Origin: JBBQVS01 sp964250805
GTDB lineage: Bacteria; Chloroflexota; Ktedonobacteria; Ktedonobacterales; Ktedonobacteraceae
Direction of reading: 5' to 3'
DNA: 64,000 bases
Assembly (NCBI GenBank): GCA_964250805.1
Contig: CAXUHG010000005.1
Coordinates: forward strand, 1-64,000
Below are positions 36,643 to 44,900 of the stretch, one piece after another. Under the pieces are notes generated by a model that was not told the origin of the DNA, made no database searches, and worked only from the letters and a program-made list of their open reading frames with translations. Positions within the stretch are counted from its first letter, which is position 1, and the number at the start of each line of letters is the position of its first letter. The translations under genes were made by a program, and so were the position numbers.

Positions 36643-37686
36643 TTACATTACTGCATACAAAATGGTGCCTTCGGGCGTGATTTGCTGCTCTAATAGCCCG
36701 TTGTAGCGCATATACTCAAGGTGCGCTAGCACTTCGGCGACCGCCATACGCTTTGTTTCGTCGTTATTCAGGCGTCGATTGTGGAAAAGTTGTTCCGTCA
36801 AACTATAGGCATGCTGTGGGCGTTCCTTAATCATCGCTAGCAACTGCTGCACTCTCTGATGATGGTGCTCGATAATTTCTTGCGTGCGTTCTTTTAGTCC
36901 CGGAAACGGTTCGTTATGTCCCGGTAGCACAATAGTTGCAGGAAGCGAAGAGACTTTTTCTAGTGAGGCAAGATAATCACCGAGCGGATTTGGGCGGTCA
37001 TGCTCAGAATAGAGACCAATATTGGGCGTGATGCGTGGTAGGACGTGATCCGCCGCAAGGAAGACGCCATCGCGTTCACGGAAGAGACAAATTTGTCCAT
37101 CGGCATGCCCCGGTGTCCAAATCACATAGTAGCGTTCGCCCATGAGGTCGAGATACTCGCCATCCTCGACCATCGTAAATGCCTCGTGCGGTGGCACACT
37201 AAGAATGCGGCGCGACTCCTTCTGGTCTACCTTGTTCAGCCACAGCGACGTTTGTGGAAGGCCATGCTTCGTGAAGAAATTCGAGACCATGCCGAAACGT
37301 TCGGGCATCGTTCCCGACCAGATACGTTGCACGCTCTCCTCGTCGATGGGATGCATATAGACTTTCGCGCCGCTCTGCTCATGCAGTTCGCCCGATAGCC
37401 CGATATGATCAGGATGGTGGTGCGTCAACACAATGGCCTGCAGTTTGTCGATGCTCAACCCAGCCCGTTGTAGACCAGCGGTAAAAGCAGCGCGTGCATC
37501 AGGCGTCCCCATTCCTGTATCGACAATCGCCCACTCGCCATTCTGCCCAACAAGCGCGTGCATATTCACCGTGCGTAAGGGAAATGGGATAGGTACAGTA
37601 ATTTTCCAGATATTTTCCGCAACCTCGCGAGCCTCTGGCAATAACTCTTCGGGACGTTTGGGTCGCTCTGATGACGCTTGCTGCAT
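36643..37686 (-). CDS. Metallo-beta-lactamase-fold hydrolase
   Basis: 347 aa. The binuclear zinc motif H89-x-H91-x-D93-H94 (THHHPDHIG) is complete, with the later ligands in TPGHADGQ, AADHVLP and PGHNEP. The C-terminal 80 residues form the winged-helix-like BLACT tail (AVAEVLAHLEYMRYNGLLEQ) seen in LACTB2/glyoxalase-II-like members. It is a soluble hydrolase whose substrate (thioester, lactone or nucleic acid) is unknown. It is divergent from the DUF488 cassette. Confidence 0.9.
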   Translation of the reverse strand: MQQASSERPKRPEELLPEAREVAENIWKITVPIPFPLRTVNMHALVGQNGEWAIVDTGMGTPDARAAFTAGLQRAGLSIDKLQAIVLTHHHPDHIGLSGELHEQSGAKVYMHPIDEESVQRIWSGTMPERFGMVSNFFTKHGLPQTSLWLNKVDQKESRRILSVPPHEAFTMVEDGEYLDLMGERYYVIWTPGHADGQICLFRERDGVFLAADHVLPRITPNIGLYSEHDRPNPLGDYLASLEKVSSLPATIVLPGHNEPFPGLKERTQEIIEHHHQRVQQLLAMIKERPQHAYSLTEQLFHNRRLNNDETKRMAVAEVLAHLEYMRYNGLLEQQITPEGTILYAVM

Positions 37687-37913
37687 GATGGGGTGTCCTT
37701 TGTATAGTACGTGAGTGAGGCATGGCTCAACTCAATTAAGAATGTGTTTATGAATTGATTGTATGGTTTCGGGTGGGGGAGTGTCAAATAAGAGGGTGGT
37801 TCCATTTGAACTTGCTTTCGCTTGTCCAATCCTCTTTTAGAAAGAAACAAACTAGACCAAACATGTCACTTATGCGTCTTATAAGTAACATGATAATAAA
37901 GGGATTGCTTCCA

Positions 37914-38894
37914 ATGCTTTATCGTAGAAAAATTTTACTTGCACTACTCGAAACCTTTGGTGACTTCCTCATGATGGAAGATTGCTGTAATTTGTTGTTG
38001 CTCTTTTGCCAGCGTAGAGGAAAGAACTTTTATGACTTTTTCCCTTATACCTCTGGACAGTACAGCTTTTTGTTGGAGCAGGATAAAGCGAGACTCATTG
38101 CTTTGGGTTTTTTGACGAACTCAAGTATTTTTTGTCGTACTAGTCAAGATTCTTTCTTTCCACAGCTACTCAAAGAAGATATACTTTTTTTGCACTCTTT
38201 ACTTCGTGAAATAGGAGAGGTACGTGGCGAACAGCTTACGCGCAAAGTGTATTTAGAGTATCCTACTATGGCTTCTCGCAGTGAGAATGCGTTGTCTATT
38301 TTGTCTAGTTCAGAATACATAGAGGTTCAACGTACATGGCATGAAGACACAACTCATGCACTTTTCACTTTGGGTTATGAGGGGTTATCGGTAGATGCCT
38401 ACATAAACATCTTGCTTGCCAACAATATCTCTGCTCTGGTAGATGTACGCAAAAATCCGCTCTCGATGAAGTATGGCTTTTCTAAAACGAAACTGAGTAA
38501 CTATCTCAAACAAGTTGGTATCTCCTATTTTCACCTGTCCGAACTTGGTATCCCCTCAGCATTAAGACAAGAGTTGAATAGTGTAAGTGCGTATGAGGCA
38601 TTATTTGCCTATTATCGTTCTCATATCCTTCCAGAGCGAAATGAAGCAATCGAGCAGCTAAAGTGTATTGCTAACACTCAAGAGCGAATAGTGCTTACTT
38701 GCTTTGAAGCTAATCCACAATGCTGTCATCGTCATGAAATCACCGATTACCTTGAAAGAGACGAAAGTTTTGCTTTGCCTATAATTCACCTTGATAAGAC
38801 CTGTACATGCAATGCATCTTCCGTGTATACTACTGTTACGAATGCTGTTCCTCTATCCTCAGAACGGTCATTAACAGTAGTAGCAGGTGACTAA
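37914..38894 (+). CDS. DUF488 protein with helical N-terminal domain
   Basis: About 326 aa. The N-terminal helical domain (LYRRKILLALLETFGDFL, CCNLLLLFCQRRG, YDFFPYTSGQYSFLL) resembles the SocA/Panacea-like region of known two-domain DUF488 proteins, whose first residues are usually YRRK. The C-terminal DUF488 domain begins at FTLGYEGLSVDAYINILL and includes ALVDVRKNPLSMKYGF, HLSELGIPS, and the Cys/His cluster CFEANPQCCHRHEI. ATG 37914 follows AAAGGG; ATGs at 37863 and earlier are possible but outside the family pattern. It is AT-rich relative to its surroundings. It is co-directional with the next gene, 23 bases away. The molecular role is unknown. Confidence 0.8.
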   Translation: MLYRRKILLALLETFGDFLMMEDCCNLLLLFCQRRGKNFYDFFPYTSGQYSFLLEQDKARLIALGFLTNSSIFCRTSQDSFFPQLLKEDILFLHSLLREIGEVRGEQLTRKVYLEYPTMASRSENALSILSSSEYIEVQRTWHEDTTHALFTLGYEGLSVDAYINILLANNISALVDVRKNPLSMKYGFSKTKLSNYLKQVGISYFHLSELGIPSALRQELNSVSAYEALFAYYRSHILPERNEAIEQLKCIANTQERIVLTCFEANPQCCHRHEITDYLERDESFALPIIHLDKTCTCNASSVYTTVTNAVPLSSERSLTVVAGD

Positions 38895-38917
38895 CCATAG
38901 CTGGTTGGAGGTGCTTT

Positions 38918-39766
38918 GTGTATCTGCCTCAAGAAATTCCTGATGCACGTGTCCTTATTACTGTCAAAACGTACCCCCTCCCCTCTAGCAAGTATGAAGA
39001 GTTAGTATGTACAGCAGGTCTGCTTGATGATGGAAAATGGATAAGAATCTATCCGGTTCCATTTCGCGCTCTAGCTTACAAAGATCAGTACAAGAAATAC
39101 GAGTGGGTAACACTAAATCTAGTTCGTAACACTTCCGACTTTCGACCAGAAAGCTATCGTCCCAAGCAAGGTTCAGATGAAAATATTCGGATTACAGGAG
39201 ACTTAGGTACGCGAAATGATTGGGCAGAGCGTAAAAGCTATGTGTTGGGAGAAGTTTTTACTTCCATGAATGAGCTTATACAACTTGCAAAAGGGCTAGA
39301 AAAAAGGTCTTTGGCTACTCTCAAGCCTGTAAGAATCATTGACTTTATAATTGAGCCAGATGAACGAGATTGGAAACCTGAATGGCTTGCACAACTTCAA
39401 CAGTTGAGTTTGTTTGAGCTAGATGAAAAAGGGCAAGGCCAGAAACGTCGTGTTGTGGCAAAGCTACCATATAAGTACTCATACAAATTTCTTACGGAAG
39501 GTGACTCCAACCCTAGAACCTTGATGATAGAGGATTGGGAACTGGGCGCACTTTTTTGGAATTGCCTTCGTCAAAATCGTGGTGATGAGATTCAAGCGAA
39601 TAAGTTAGTAAAACAAAAGTATCTTCATGAGTTTGTGGAGCAGAAGGATGTCTATCTTTTTCTAGGCACAACAAAGCAATATCATAATATTGCGCCTAAT
39701 CCATTTGTGATTATTGGCGTTTTTTATCCTCCGAAGAGAGAAGCTGAACAGCTTTCGATGTTTTAA
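38918..39766 (+). CDS. Partner of DUF488 protein; carries clamp-binding-like motifs
   Basis: 282-aa soluble protein of unknown function, with conserved-looking blocks YEELVCTAGLLDDGKWIRIY, YPVPFRAL, YEWVTLNLVRNTSDFRPESY, RTLMIEDWELGALFW, and YLFLGTTKQYHNIAPNPF. Two pentapeptides match the beta-sliding-clamp binding consensus QLxLF: QLSLF at 162-166 and QLSMF as the last five residues (278-282). The start is GTG at 38918 with GGAGGT five bases upstream. It is the second gene of the AT-rich DUF488 cassette. Clamp association is inference from the motifs only. Confidence 0.78.
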   Translation: MYLPQEIPDARVLITVKTYPLPSSKYEELVCTAGLLDDGKWIRIYPVPFRALAYKDQYKKYEWVTLNLVRNTSDFRPESYRPKQGSDENIRITGDLGTRNDWAERKSYVLGEVFTSMNELIQLAKGLEKRSLATLKPVRIIDFIIEPDERDWKPEWLAQLQQLSLFELDEKGQGQKRRVVAKLPYKYSYKFLTEGDSNPRTLMIEDWELGALFWNCLRQNRGDEIQANKLVKQKYLHEFVEQKDVYLFLGTTKQYHNIAPNPFVIIGVFYPPKREAEQLSMF

Positions 39767-39775
39767 TCGAAAAGA

Positions 39776-39832
39776 CAAAACGAGCCCTCACAGAACGGTG
39801 GGCGACACACATCCTTCCGAGGGCTTGTTTTG
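39776..39832. terminator. Bidirectional terminator
   Basis: CAAAACGAGCCCTC (39776-39789) pairs with GAGGGCTTGTTTTG (39819-39832) with one mismatch. The loop is 29 bases. It separates the DUF488 cassette from the convergent DUF4332 gene and gives T- or A-rich ends in both directions. Confidence 0.75.
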
Positions 39833-39841
39833 CTGCTGTAT

Positions 39842-40288
39842 TTAGAGTTCGGGTGAGGTCTCGGCTAGTTCTTGAGCCTCGTTGATCCAGGAACGCACTT
39901 GCGCCCGTGAGGGGGCGTGGTAGGCGATACGCTGCCCGATGTGTAGTTCGCCGAGCCGCTTGTGGAGGGATTCCACGCTCTGTTGACTCAGAGCCTTGCA
40001 ACTGAGAACGCCTGCCTCTTTTAAGAGGAGAGATAAATCGCCACCAATGCCGTGTAAGCGCATCATGTCCGCACGCCCCACTAATTCTGTCAGTGTTTTC
40101 TGAGAAATACACAGGTATTGCGCCAGTTCTTCACGCTGGAAGGCTGTTTTGCCACGTTCGAGTAGTTGCTGTGTATACTTGATACCGATTTGCGCGAACT
40201 TTTCCTGTAGCTCTGGACTGACACCCTTCATCATCGCTATAGGATTGTACATTGCATATTTTTTCTTGTAAGACATCATTGTAACCAC
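39842..40288 (-). CDS. DUF4332 helix-hairpin-helix protein
   Basis: 148 aa of the DUF4332 family: an N-terminal HhH-like unit (VSPELQEKFAQIGIKYTQQL) and a second one (LHGIGGDLSLLLKEAGVLSC), then ESLHKRLGELHIGQRIAYH and PSRAQVRSWINEAQELAE. Such folds often bind DNA non-specifically. The start is a GTG at 40288 with AGAGGAG upstream; ATGs at 40279 and 40276 are alternatives. It is divergent from mraZ. Confidence 0.82.
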   Translation of the reverse strand: MVTMMSYKKKYAMYNPIAMMKGVSPELQEKFAQIGIKYTQQLLERGKTAFQREELAQYLCISQKTLTELVGRADMMRLHGIGGDLSLLLKEAGVLSCKALSQQSVESLHKRLGELHIGQRIAYHAPSRAQVRSWINEAQELAETSPEL

Positions 40289-40447
40289 TTGTATTTTATT
40301 CTCCTCTTACCTGAAATGAGATAGAGTTGTTTGTTACGTATCGACCGCTATATCACACTTGGTCGATTTGCTTTGTGCTGTTAGACGCCATTGCTCCACA
40401 AAAGTCACATCGGTCATTGCTTTTGTCCTTTTCCTCTTGTACACAAG

Positions 40448-40491
40448 TTATCCACAAGTTATCCACTCCGATACCAGAAATTGGTGGATAA
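40448..40491. promoter_or_regulatory. Cluster of DnaA-box-like sites upstream of dcw cluster
   Basis: TTATCCACA (40448-40456, perfect), TTATCCACT (40459-40467, one mismatch, 11 bases on) and the inverted GGTGGATAA (40483-40491, one mismatch) lie within 44 bases. The dnaA gene is not in the window, so this is not obviously the replication origin. A regulatory role for DnaA at the division cluster is possible. Confidence 0.7.
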
Positions 40492-40520
40492 CCCTCTTCC
40501 CTAAAATGGAAAACTAATGG

Positions 40521-40557
40521 TACAATGAAGTGGGGAGAAGTGGGGAGAAATGGTGGG
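40521..40557 (+). promoter_or_regulatory. mraZ promoter -10 and MraZ operator repeats
   Basis: TACAAT (40521-40526) is a good -10 without a clear -35. Immediately after it come TGGGG (40531), TGGGG (40541) and TGGTGGG (40551) at 10-base periods, the arrangement bound by MraZ at its own promoter (TGGG repeats with 5-base spacers). Negative autoregulation of the dcw operon is expected. Confidence 0.75.
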
Positions 40558-40702
40558 AAGGGAAGGGCATATACCAGTTATGTGCAGCGAGTGTGCGATG
40601 GGTGGGGAAGTCGGGGGAATTTCGAGACACGGGAGAGTCTTGGGAAACCTTCTATGAAGGCCATCGTAGAACACTCGACAATGCATCAGGGAAGAAAAGA
40701 GA

Positions 40703-41119
40703 ATGATGTTTCTCGGCGAATACGAGCATACAATCGACACAAAAGCACGCATGGCGGTGCCCGCGAAGTTTCGCGCACAAATCCAGGCGGGTCGAGGTGC
40801 CGTTCTAAGCAAAGGCATGGGTACATGTCTTGCCGTGTATCTGCTTGATCGCTGGGAAGAGAAGTCGAATGAACTGGTGGCAGGTCGGACAAGCGAGGAG
40901 TTACGCGACTTCGAGCGGCGTATCTATCCTAGCGCGAGCGAGATAGAGCTAGACGCCCAAGGGCGTATGGTTATTCCCGCGAAGTTACGTACCTACGCGA
41001 AGTTAGAAAATGAAGCAACAATTGTCGGTGTGCGCGACCACTTTGAAATCTGGGATCGAGCCACATGGCAAGCCTACCAGGATCGCCTTGATGCCGAGGG
41101 AAACACTGTTCCTTTCTAA
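40703..41119 (+). CDS. mraZ: Transcriptional regulator MraZ
   Basis: 138 aa with two SpoVT/AbrB-like halves, each with its signature DxxxR: DTKARMAVPAKFR and DAQGRMVIPAKLR. MraZ forms a ring that binds TGGG repeats at the start of dcw clusters, present here 150 bases upstream. A double ATG gives starts at 40703 or 40706; family members begin MFxGEY, which favours 40706. First gene of the dcw cluster. Confidence 0.94.
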   Translation: MMFLGEYEHTIDTKARMAVPAKFRAQIQAGRGAVLSKGMGTCLAVYLLDRWEEKSNELVAGRTSEELRDFERRIYPSASEIELDAQGRMVIPAKLRTYAKLENEATIVGVRDHFEIWDRATWQAYQDRLDAEGNTVPF

Positions 41120-41131
41120 GGAAACGAACAT

Positions 41132-41160
41132 GTATGGGTCTGATTTATCACACCCTGCAT
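41132..41160. repeat. Partial dispersed element (left half)
   Basis: GTATGGGTCTGATTTATCAC and the following CCCTG match the left half of the 44564-44684 copy. It sits in the 56-base mraZ-rsmH gap. Confidence 0.55.
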
Positions 41161-41175
41161 ACGCAGGATTAACCA

Positions 41176-42165
41176 ATGGAACATTCACAACATATACCTG
41201 TCATGCTTGAGGAAGTGCTGAAGTATCTGCAGCCAAGGTCGGGTGGACTCTATATAGATGGTACACTCGGCGGTGGTGGACATACATCAGCAATTTTAGA
41301 GCGTTCGGCACCCGATGGGCGTGTGCTTGGCATTGATGCCGATGAACAGGCTTTACAACGGGTACGGGCGCGTCTCCCAGAGTTTGTAGCTAACGGACGC
41401 CTAGTGTTGGCACACGGTAACTTCGCTGATATGAGCAGTATCGCACAGGAAAACGGATTTTCGTCGGTACAGGGCGTACTACTCGATCTAGGATTTTCCT
41501 CGGATCAGATGGACGACCCACAACGTGGTTTCTCATTTGGAGTGGACGGTCCACTGGACATGCGTCTTGACCGAACACTTGAAACATCTGCCGCCGATCT
41601 GGTGAATGGTGCAAGTGAGCAAGAGTTAGCCGATATCTTCTGGAAGTATGGTGAGGAGAAGCGTTCACGCCAGATTGCACGTCGCATCGTGCGGAACCGT
41701 GAGCAAGGCGCGATTACACGAACCTCGCAACTTGCGAGAATTGCGGCAGCTGGAGTTCCGTTTAAGGCTGGTACTATTCATCCAGCGACGCGTGTTTTTC
41801 AAGCGTTACGTATAGCGGTCAATCAAGAACTGGAGCGACTGGAAACCGTCCTCCCACAGATAGAAGACCTATTAGCGATACCGAACGAGCAAGCGATATC
41901 CGAAGGCGAGAAGCAGAGCGGCGGCAGAATGGCGATTATCGCCTTTCACTCATTGGAAGACCGAATAGTCAAAGAGTTTATGCGGCGCGAGGCCACTGAT
42001 TGCATCTGTCCACCACATGTACCGGTCTGCATCTGTGGACATAAAGCAAGATTGCATATTCTTACATCGAAGCCCATAACACCAGGAATACAAGAAATCG
42101 AATATAACCCACGCGCTCGCAGTGCTAAATTGCGGGTCGCAGAGGCAATAAGCAACTCCCAATAA
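41176..42165 (+). CDS. rsmH: 16S rRNA m4C1402 methyltransferase RsmH
   Basis: 329-aa SAM-dependent methyltransferase (MraW). Conserved blocks: HIPVMLEEVLKYL, DGTLGGGGHTSAIL (SAM loop), GIDADEQAL, GVLLDLGFSSDQMDDPQRGFS (read in part), GPLDMRLD, ARRIVRNRE, HPATRVFQALRIAVN, IIAFHSLEDRIVKEF. It modifies the decoding centre of the ribosome. Standard position after mraZ. Confidence 0.95.
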   Translation: MEHSQHIPVMLEEVLKYLQPRSGGLYIDGTLGGGGHTSAILERSAPDGRVLGIDADEQALQRVRARLPEFVANGRLVLAHGNFADMSSIAQENGFSSVQGVLLDLGFSSDQMDDPQRGFSFGVDGPLDMRLDRTLETSAADLVNGASEQELADIFWKYGEEKRSRQIARRIVRNREQGAITRTSQLARIAAAGVPFKAGTIHPATRVFQALRIAVNQELERLETVLPQIEDLLAIPNEQAISEGEKQSGGRMAIIAFHSLEDRIVKEFMRREATDCICPPHVPVCICGHKARLHILTSKPITPGIQEIEYNPRARSAKLRVAEAISNSQ

Positions 42166-42255
42166 TATAGAGCAGAGATGGGGACGTGGAGAATCCAGTG
42201 ACGTAGGTCAATATGTACGGGGAGCAGTCCTGATAGTTGGAAGGAACGCAACACT

Positions 42256-42666
42256 ATGTATAGCTTGAAAGAGAAAATAAGCTCACCTATCGAGGTAGTG
42301 GCGCAACCCATCGTAGCGGCAAAACGCCGACGGCAACTCTACCCATTTTTCTTCCGCATGGGACCAGTCGCACTGTGTATGACCAGCGTTCTGCTAATCG
42401 GACTAATGGCGGTTCTCTATCTAAGCCAAGTAGGGCAAGCGGTTGCAGCTAACCAGCAAATTCAGACCATGCAGGCGCAGCAAGACAAACTACAACGCCA
42501 GAATCAAGACCTTGTGAACAATGTTTCGCAAGAGCAATCGCCCGCATATATCGCGGACAAAGCAAAAAAGATGGGATTGATACCATCTGATCCCAAGAAT
42601 GTGCAGGTTATCACGGTAAAAAATTTAAAACCGCTGCAAAAGGACAACCAGAACATACAACCGTAA
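42256..42666 (+). CDS. ftsL: FtsL-like septum formation protein
   Basis: 136-aa bitopic protein: a basic cytoplasmic N-terminus (about 35 residues), one membrane helix (PVALCMTSVLLIGLMAVLYL) and an external coiled coil (NQQIQTMQAQQDKLQRQNQD) followed by an IADKAKKMGLIPSD segment. Sequence is poorly conserved in this family; size, topology and position between rsmH and ftsI identify it. GGAAGGA lies upstream of the ATG. It would form the FtsB/FtsL scaffold activating FtsW-FtsI. Confidence 0.82.
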   Translation: MYSLKEKISSPIEVVAQPIVAAKRRRQLYPFFFRMGPVALCMTSVLLIGLMAVLYLSQVGQAVAANQQIQTMQAQQDKLQRQNQDLVNNVSQEQSPAYIADKAKKMGLIPSDPKNVQVITVKNLKPLQKDNQNIQP

Positions 42667-42682
42667 TTGGGGGCTGAGGGTG

Positions 42683-42750
42683 CAGGGGGACCGCAAGGGT
42701 CTCCCATACATCTTTCCCAATGTGTAGGGAAGACCCCTGCGGTCTCCCTG
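42683..42750. repeat. Palindromic element of second family, copy 1
   Basis: Arms CAGGGGGACCGCAAGGGTCT and the near-complement ...AGACCCCTGCGGTCTCCCTG, 68 bp in total, between ftsL and ftsI. The arm sequence is related to the element inside the T-box leader at 62378-62479 (CAGGGCGCCCGCAAGGGGAC). Confidence 0.7.
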
Positions 42751-42783
42751 AAAACTGCAAACCATTGAGGCAAGGAGGCATGC

Positions 42784-44559
42784 ATGAATGTAGAACTACA
42801 AAGGGCACGAAGGCGGCAGATGCTGGTCTTTGTGCTTGTTTGTGGTGGCATGTTGCTCCTTCTTGGTCGCTTGTACTATTGGCAGGTGTTGAACGGGCCA
42901 CGTCTGGCGCAACTTGCGAGCGATGAGCATACGCATAATCTGCCTTTGAAGGCACCGCGCGGCTTGATTTTTGATGCGCAAGGGCATCTACTGGCAACCA
43001 ATGTGATGCGCGACGATGTATACATCGAGCCACGCCAGTTCCGCGTAGATTTTGAGCATGACGACAATGCACACGATAAGTGGGTAGCGATGGTTCACGC
43101 GTTGCATCAGGTCTTGCCCGATCTCTCGGAAGACAAGCTGATTAACGACTACGACTTAGAAGTGTGGACTTTGCGCGTCAATCGTCAACCAATCACGCCA
43201 GAGCAGAGCGAGCAGTTACGTCAGCTCTCAAGCAGTTTGCCTGATGTGTTCTTACAGCCGAATCCGCTCCGCTCGTATCCAGGTGGTGACTTGGCAGCTC
43301 AGGTGTTGGGTTATGTCGATGCTAACGCGACGGGACAATATGGTATCGAGGGGCAGTACAACACTCTGCTTGCTGGTAAAGATGGTAGTCTCACAGCAGA
43401 GACCGACCTGAATGGGCATCCGCTTACGGTTGGAGCTAGCTCTGGACAGGCACCAGTGCCGGGGGCGGACATCACGTTGACGATTGATAGCACTATGCAA
43501 TATGTCGCGCAAACAGCGTTAGTAGATACTATAAAGAAGTTGCAAGCGAAGAGCGGCTCGGTTGTGGTACTTAACGCTCGCACTGGGGCTGTAGTAGCGA
43601 TGGCTGGGGCACCGAGCTTCGACCCGAATCATTATAGCGATTATGCGACGCAAACGGGCTGTGTCGATAGTGCCTCGGTTTTCTTTAATCCGACGTTGTA
43701 CTGCACTTACGAGCCGGGGTCAACGATGAAATCTGTAACGATGGCAGCTGGTCTCGACCAAGGATTGATTACGCCTGACACATCATTTACAGATAACGGC
43801 ACCATTACGTTTCCCGATGCAGATGCCGTATCGAACTGGGATTATAGAGCGTATGGAGTCGAGACGATGACACAGGTGTTGGAGCATTCCGCGAACGTGG
43901 GCACTGCATATGTTGCACACAATATTCTCGGCGTGAACCACTACTATCCATATGTGCAACGCTTTGGCTTTGGACAAAAATACAACATTGACGGCCCAGA
44001 GCAAGCGGGAACATATCGCACGAATACATCGAGCGGCTGGTCTCCAAGCGATTTGACGCGACAAGCATTCGGGCAGAGCATCTCGACATCACCGTTTCAG
44101 ATGGCGATGGTCTACGAGGCGATTGCCAATGGCGGCGTGATGATGCAGCCCTATCTGGTGCAGTCTATCAATAACAATGGACATATCACGACGGCGCAAC
44201 CTAAGTCGATGCGGCGTGTGGTTAGCGCGAATACCGCCAAAATGCTGAATGGCATGTTGGTAAGTGCCGCCAACTATAATCAACAGGCAACATTTCCTGG
44301 CTATAGCGTTGCCGTAAAAACAGGTACGGCGACAACGCAAGGACTAAGTGATGACCAGACTGAGGCGTCGATGGCTGGCTTCTTGCCTGCGTCGAATCCA
44401 CAATTCGTCATTCTGGTCAAGATAGACCGTCCATCCGCAACGATTGCGGGTGGAACAGCGATCTTCGGTGGAACGGCGGCGGCACCATTATGGAAGTCTA
44501 TCGCGGAACAATTGATGTGGCATTATAACGTGCCATCAGACATGCCCGTAGGAAATTGA
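42784..44559 (+). CDS. ftsI: Peptidoglycan transpeptidase FtsI / class B PBP
   Basis: 591-aa class B penicillin-binding protein for septal cross-linking. One N-terminal anchor (MLVFVLVCGGMLLLLGRL), a dimerisation domain with PRGLIFDAQGHLLA, and a transpeptidase domain with the three active-site motifs S313-TMK316, S369-AN371 and K512-TG514. AAGGAGG precedes the ATG. No PASTA repeats. It is followed by a palindromic element and a small ORF before ftsW; murE, murF, mraY and murD, common at this point, are absent. Confidence 0.94.
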   Translation: MNVELQRARRRQMLVFVLVCGGMLLLLGRLYYWQVLNGPRLAQLASDEHTHNLPLKAPRGLIFDAQGHLLATNVMRDDVYIEPRQFRVDFEHDDNAHDKWVAMVHALHQVLPDLSEDKLINDYDLEVWTLRVNRQPITPEQSEQLRQLSSSLPDVFLQPNPLRSYPGGDLAAQVLGYVDANATGQYGIEGQYNTLLAGKDGSLTAETDLNGHPLTVGASSGQAPVPGADITLTIDSTMQYVAQTALVDTIKKLQAKSGSVVVLNARTGAVVAMAGAPSFDPNHYSDYATQTGCVDSASVFFNPTLYCTYEPGSTMKSVTMAAGLDQGLITPDTSFTDNGTITFPDADAVSNWDYRAYGVETMTQVLEHSANVGTAYVAHNILGVNHYYPYVQRFGFGQKYNIDGPEQAGTYRTNTSSGWSPSDLTRQAFGQSISTSPFQMAMVYEAIANGGVMMQPYLVQSINNNGHITTAQPKSMRRVVSANTAKMLNGMLVSAANYNQQATFPGYSVAVKTGTATTQGLSDDQTEASMAGFLPASNPQFVILVKIDRPSATIAGGTAIFGGTAAAPLWKSIAEQLMWHYNVPSDMPVGN

Positions 44560-44563
44560 GGCG

Positions 44564-44684
44564 GTAGGGGCCTGATTTATCACGCCCTGTGAGCAATATA
44601 GCATGTTAACAGGGGTTGAGGCGTGTACACAACGATGGGAAACGGAGTCGATGGGGACGAGGGCGTGATAAATCAGGCCCGTAC
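44564..44684. repeat. Palindromic dispersed element, copy 4
   Basis: 121-bp element starting five bases after the ftsI stop. Ends GTAGGGGCCTGATTTATCAC and the complement ...GATAAATCAGGCCCGTAC, with GATGGGGACGAGGG near the right side. Confidence 0.8.
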
Positions 44685-44731
44685 AGGTTACGTTACGCAT
44701 CTGATAGGACATGTTCATAGAGAGGTTTTTT

Positions 44732-44863
44732 ATGCAAGAAGATAAAAATATAGCACCTACCCAGGCAGAATTGAGCATTACATGGCTCGAACTGCCAGGT
44801 CGATATCAAAATCTCTATAGAGAAACTATACTAGAAAAAATGTTCTATGTCAAGCCTTTTTAG
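44732..44863 (+). CDS. Candidate small protein of 43 aa between ftsI and ftsW
   Basis: Short reading frame starting ATG at 44732 with AGAGAGG six bases upstream and ending TAG at 44861-44863. The product has 43 residues (MQEDKNIAPTQ..., WLELPGRYQNLY, ...KMFYVKPF), is charged and has no membrane segment. I know no homologue. The good ribosome site and in-line position in a tight operon are the support. It could equally be chance in a 341-base gap. Confidence 0.4.
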   Translation: MQEDKNIAPTQAELSITWLELPGRYQNLYRETILEKMFYVKPF

Positions 44864-44900
44864 TGCGAATGTTCTAAGGAATTAGAAATAGGTAAAACTC

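Noticed and set aside
40441..40500. Chromosomal replication origin
   Set aside because: Only three DnaA-box-like sites, no dnaA, dnaN, gidA or parA genes nearby and no AT-rich unwinding stretch next to them; treated as a regulatory cluster.
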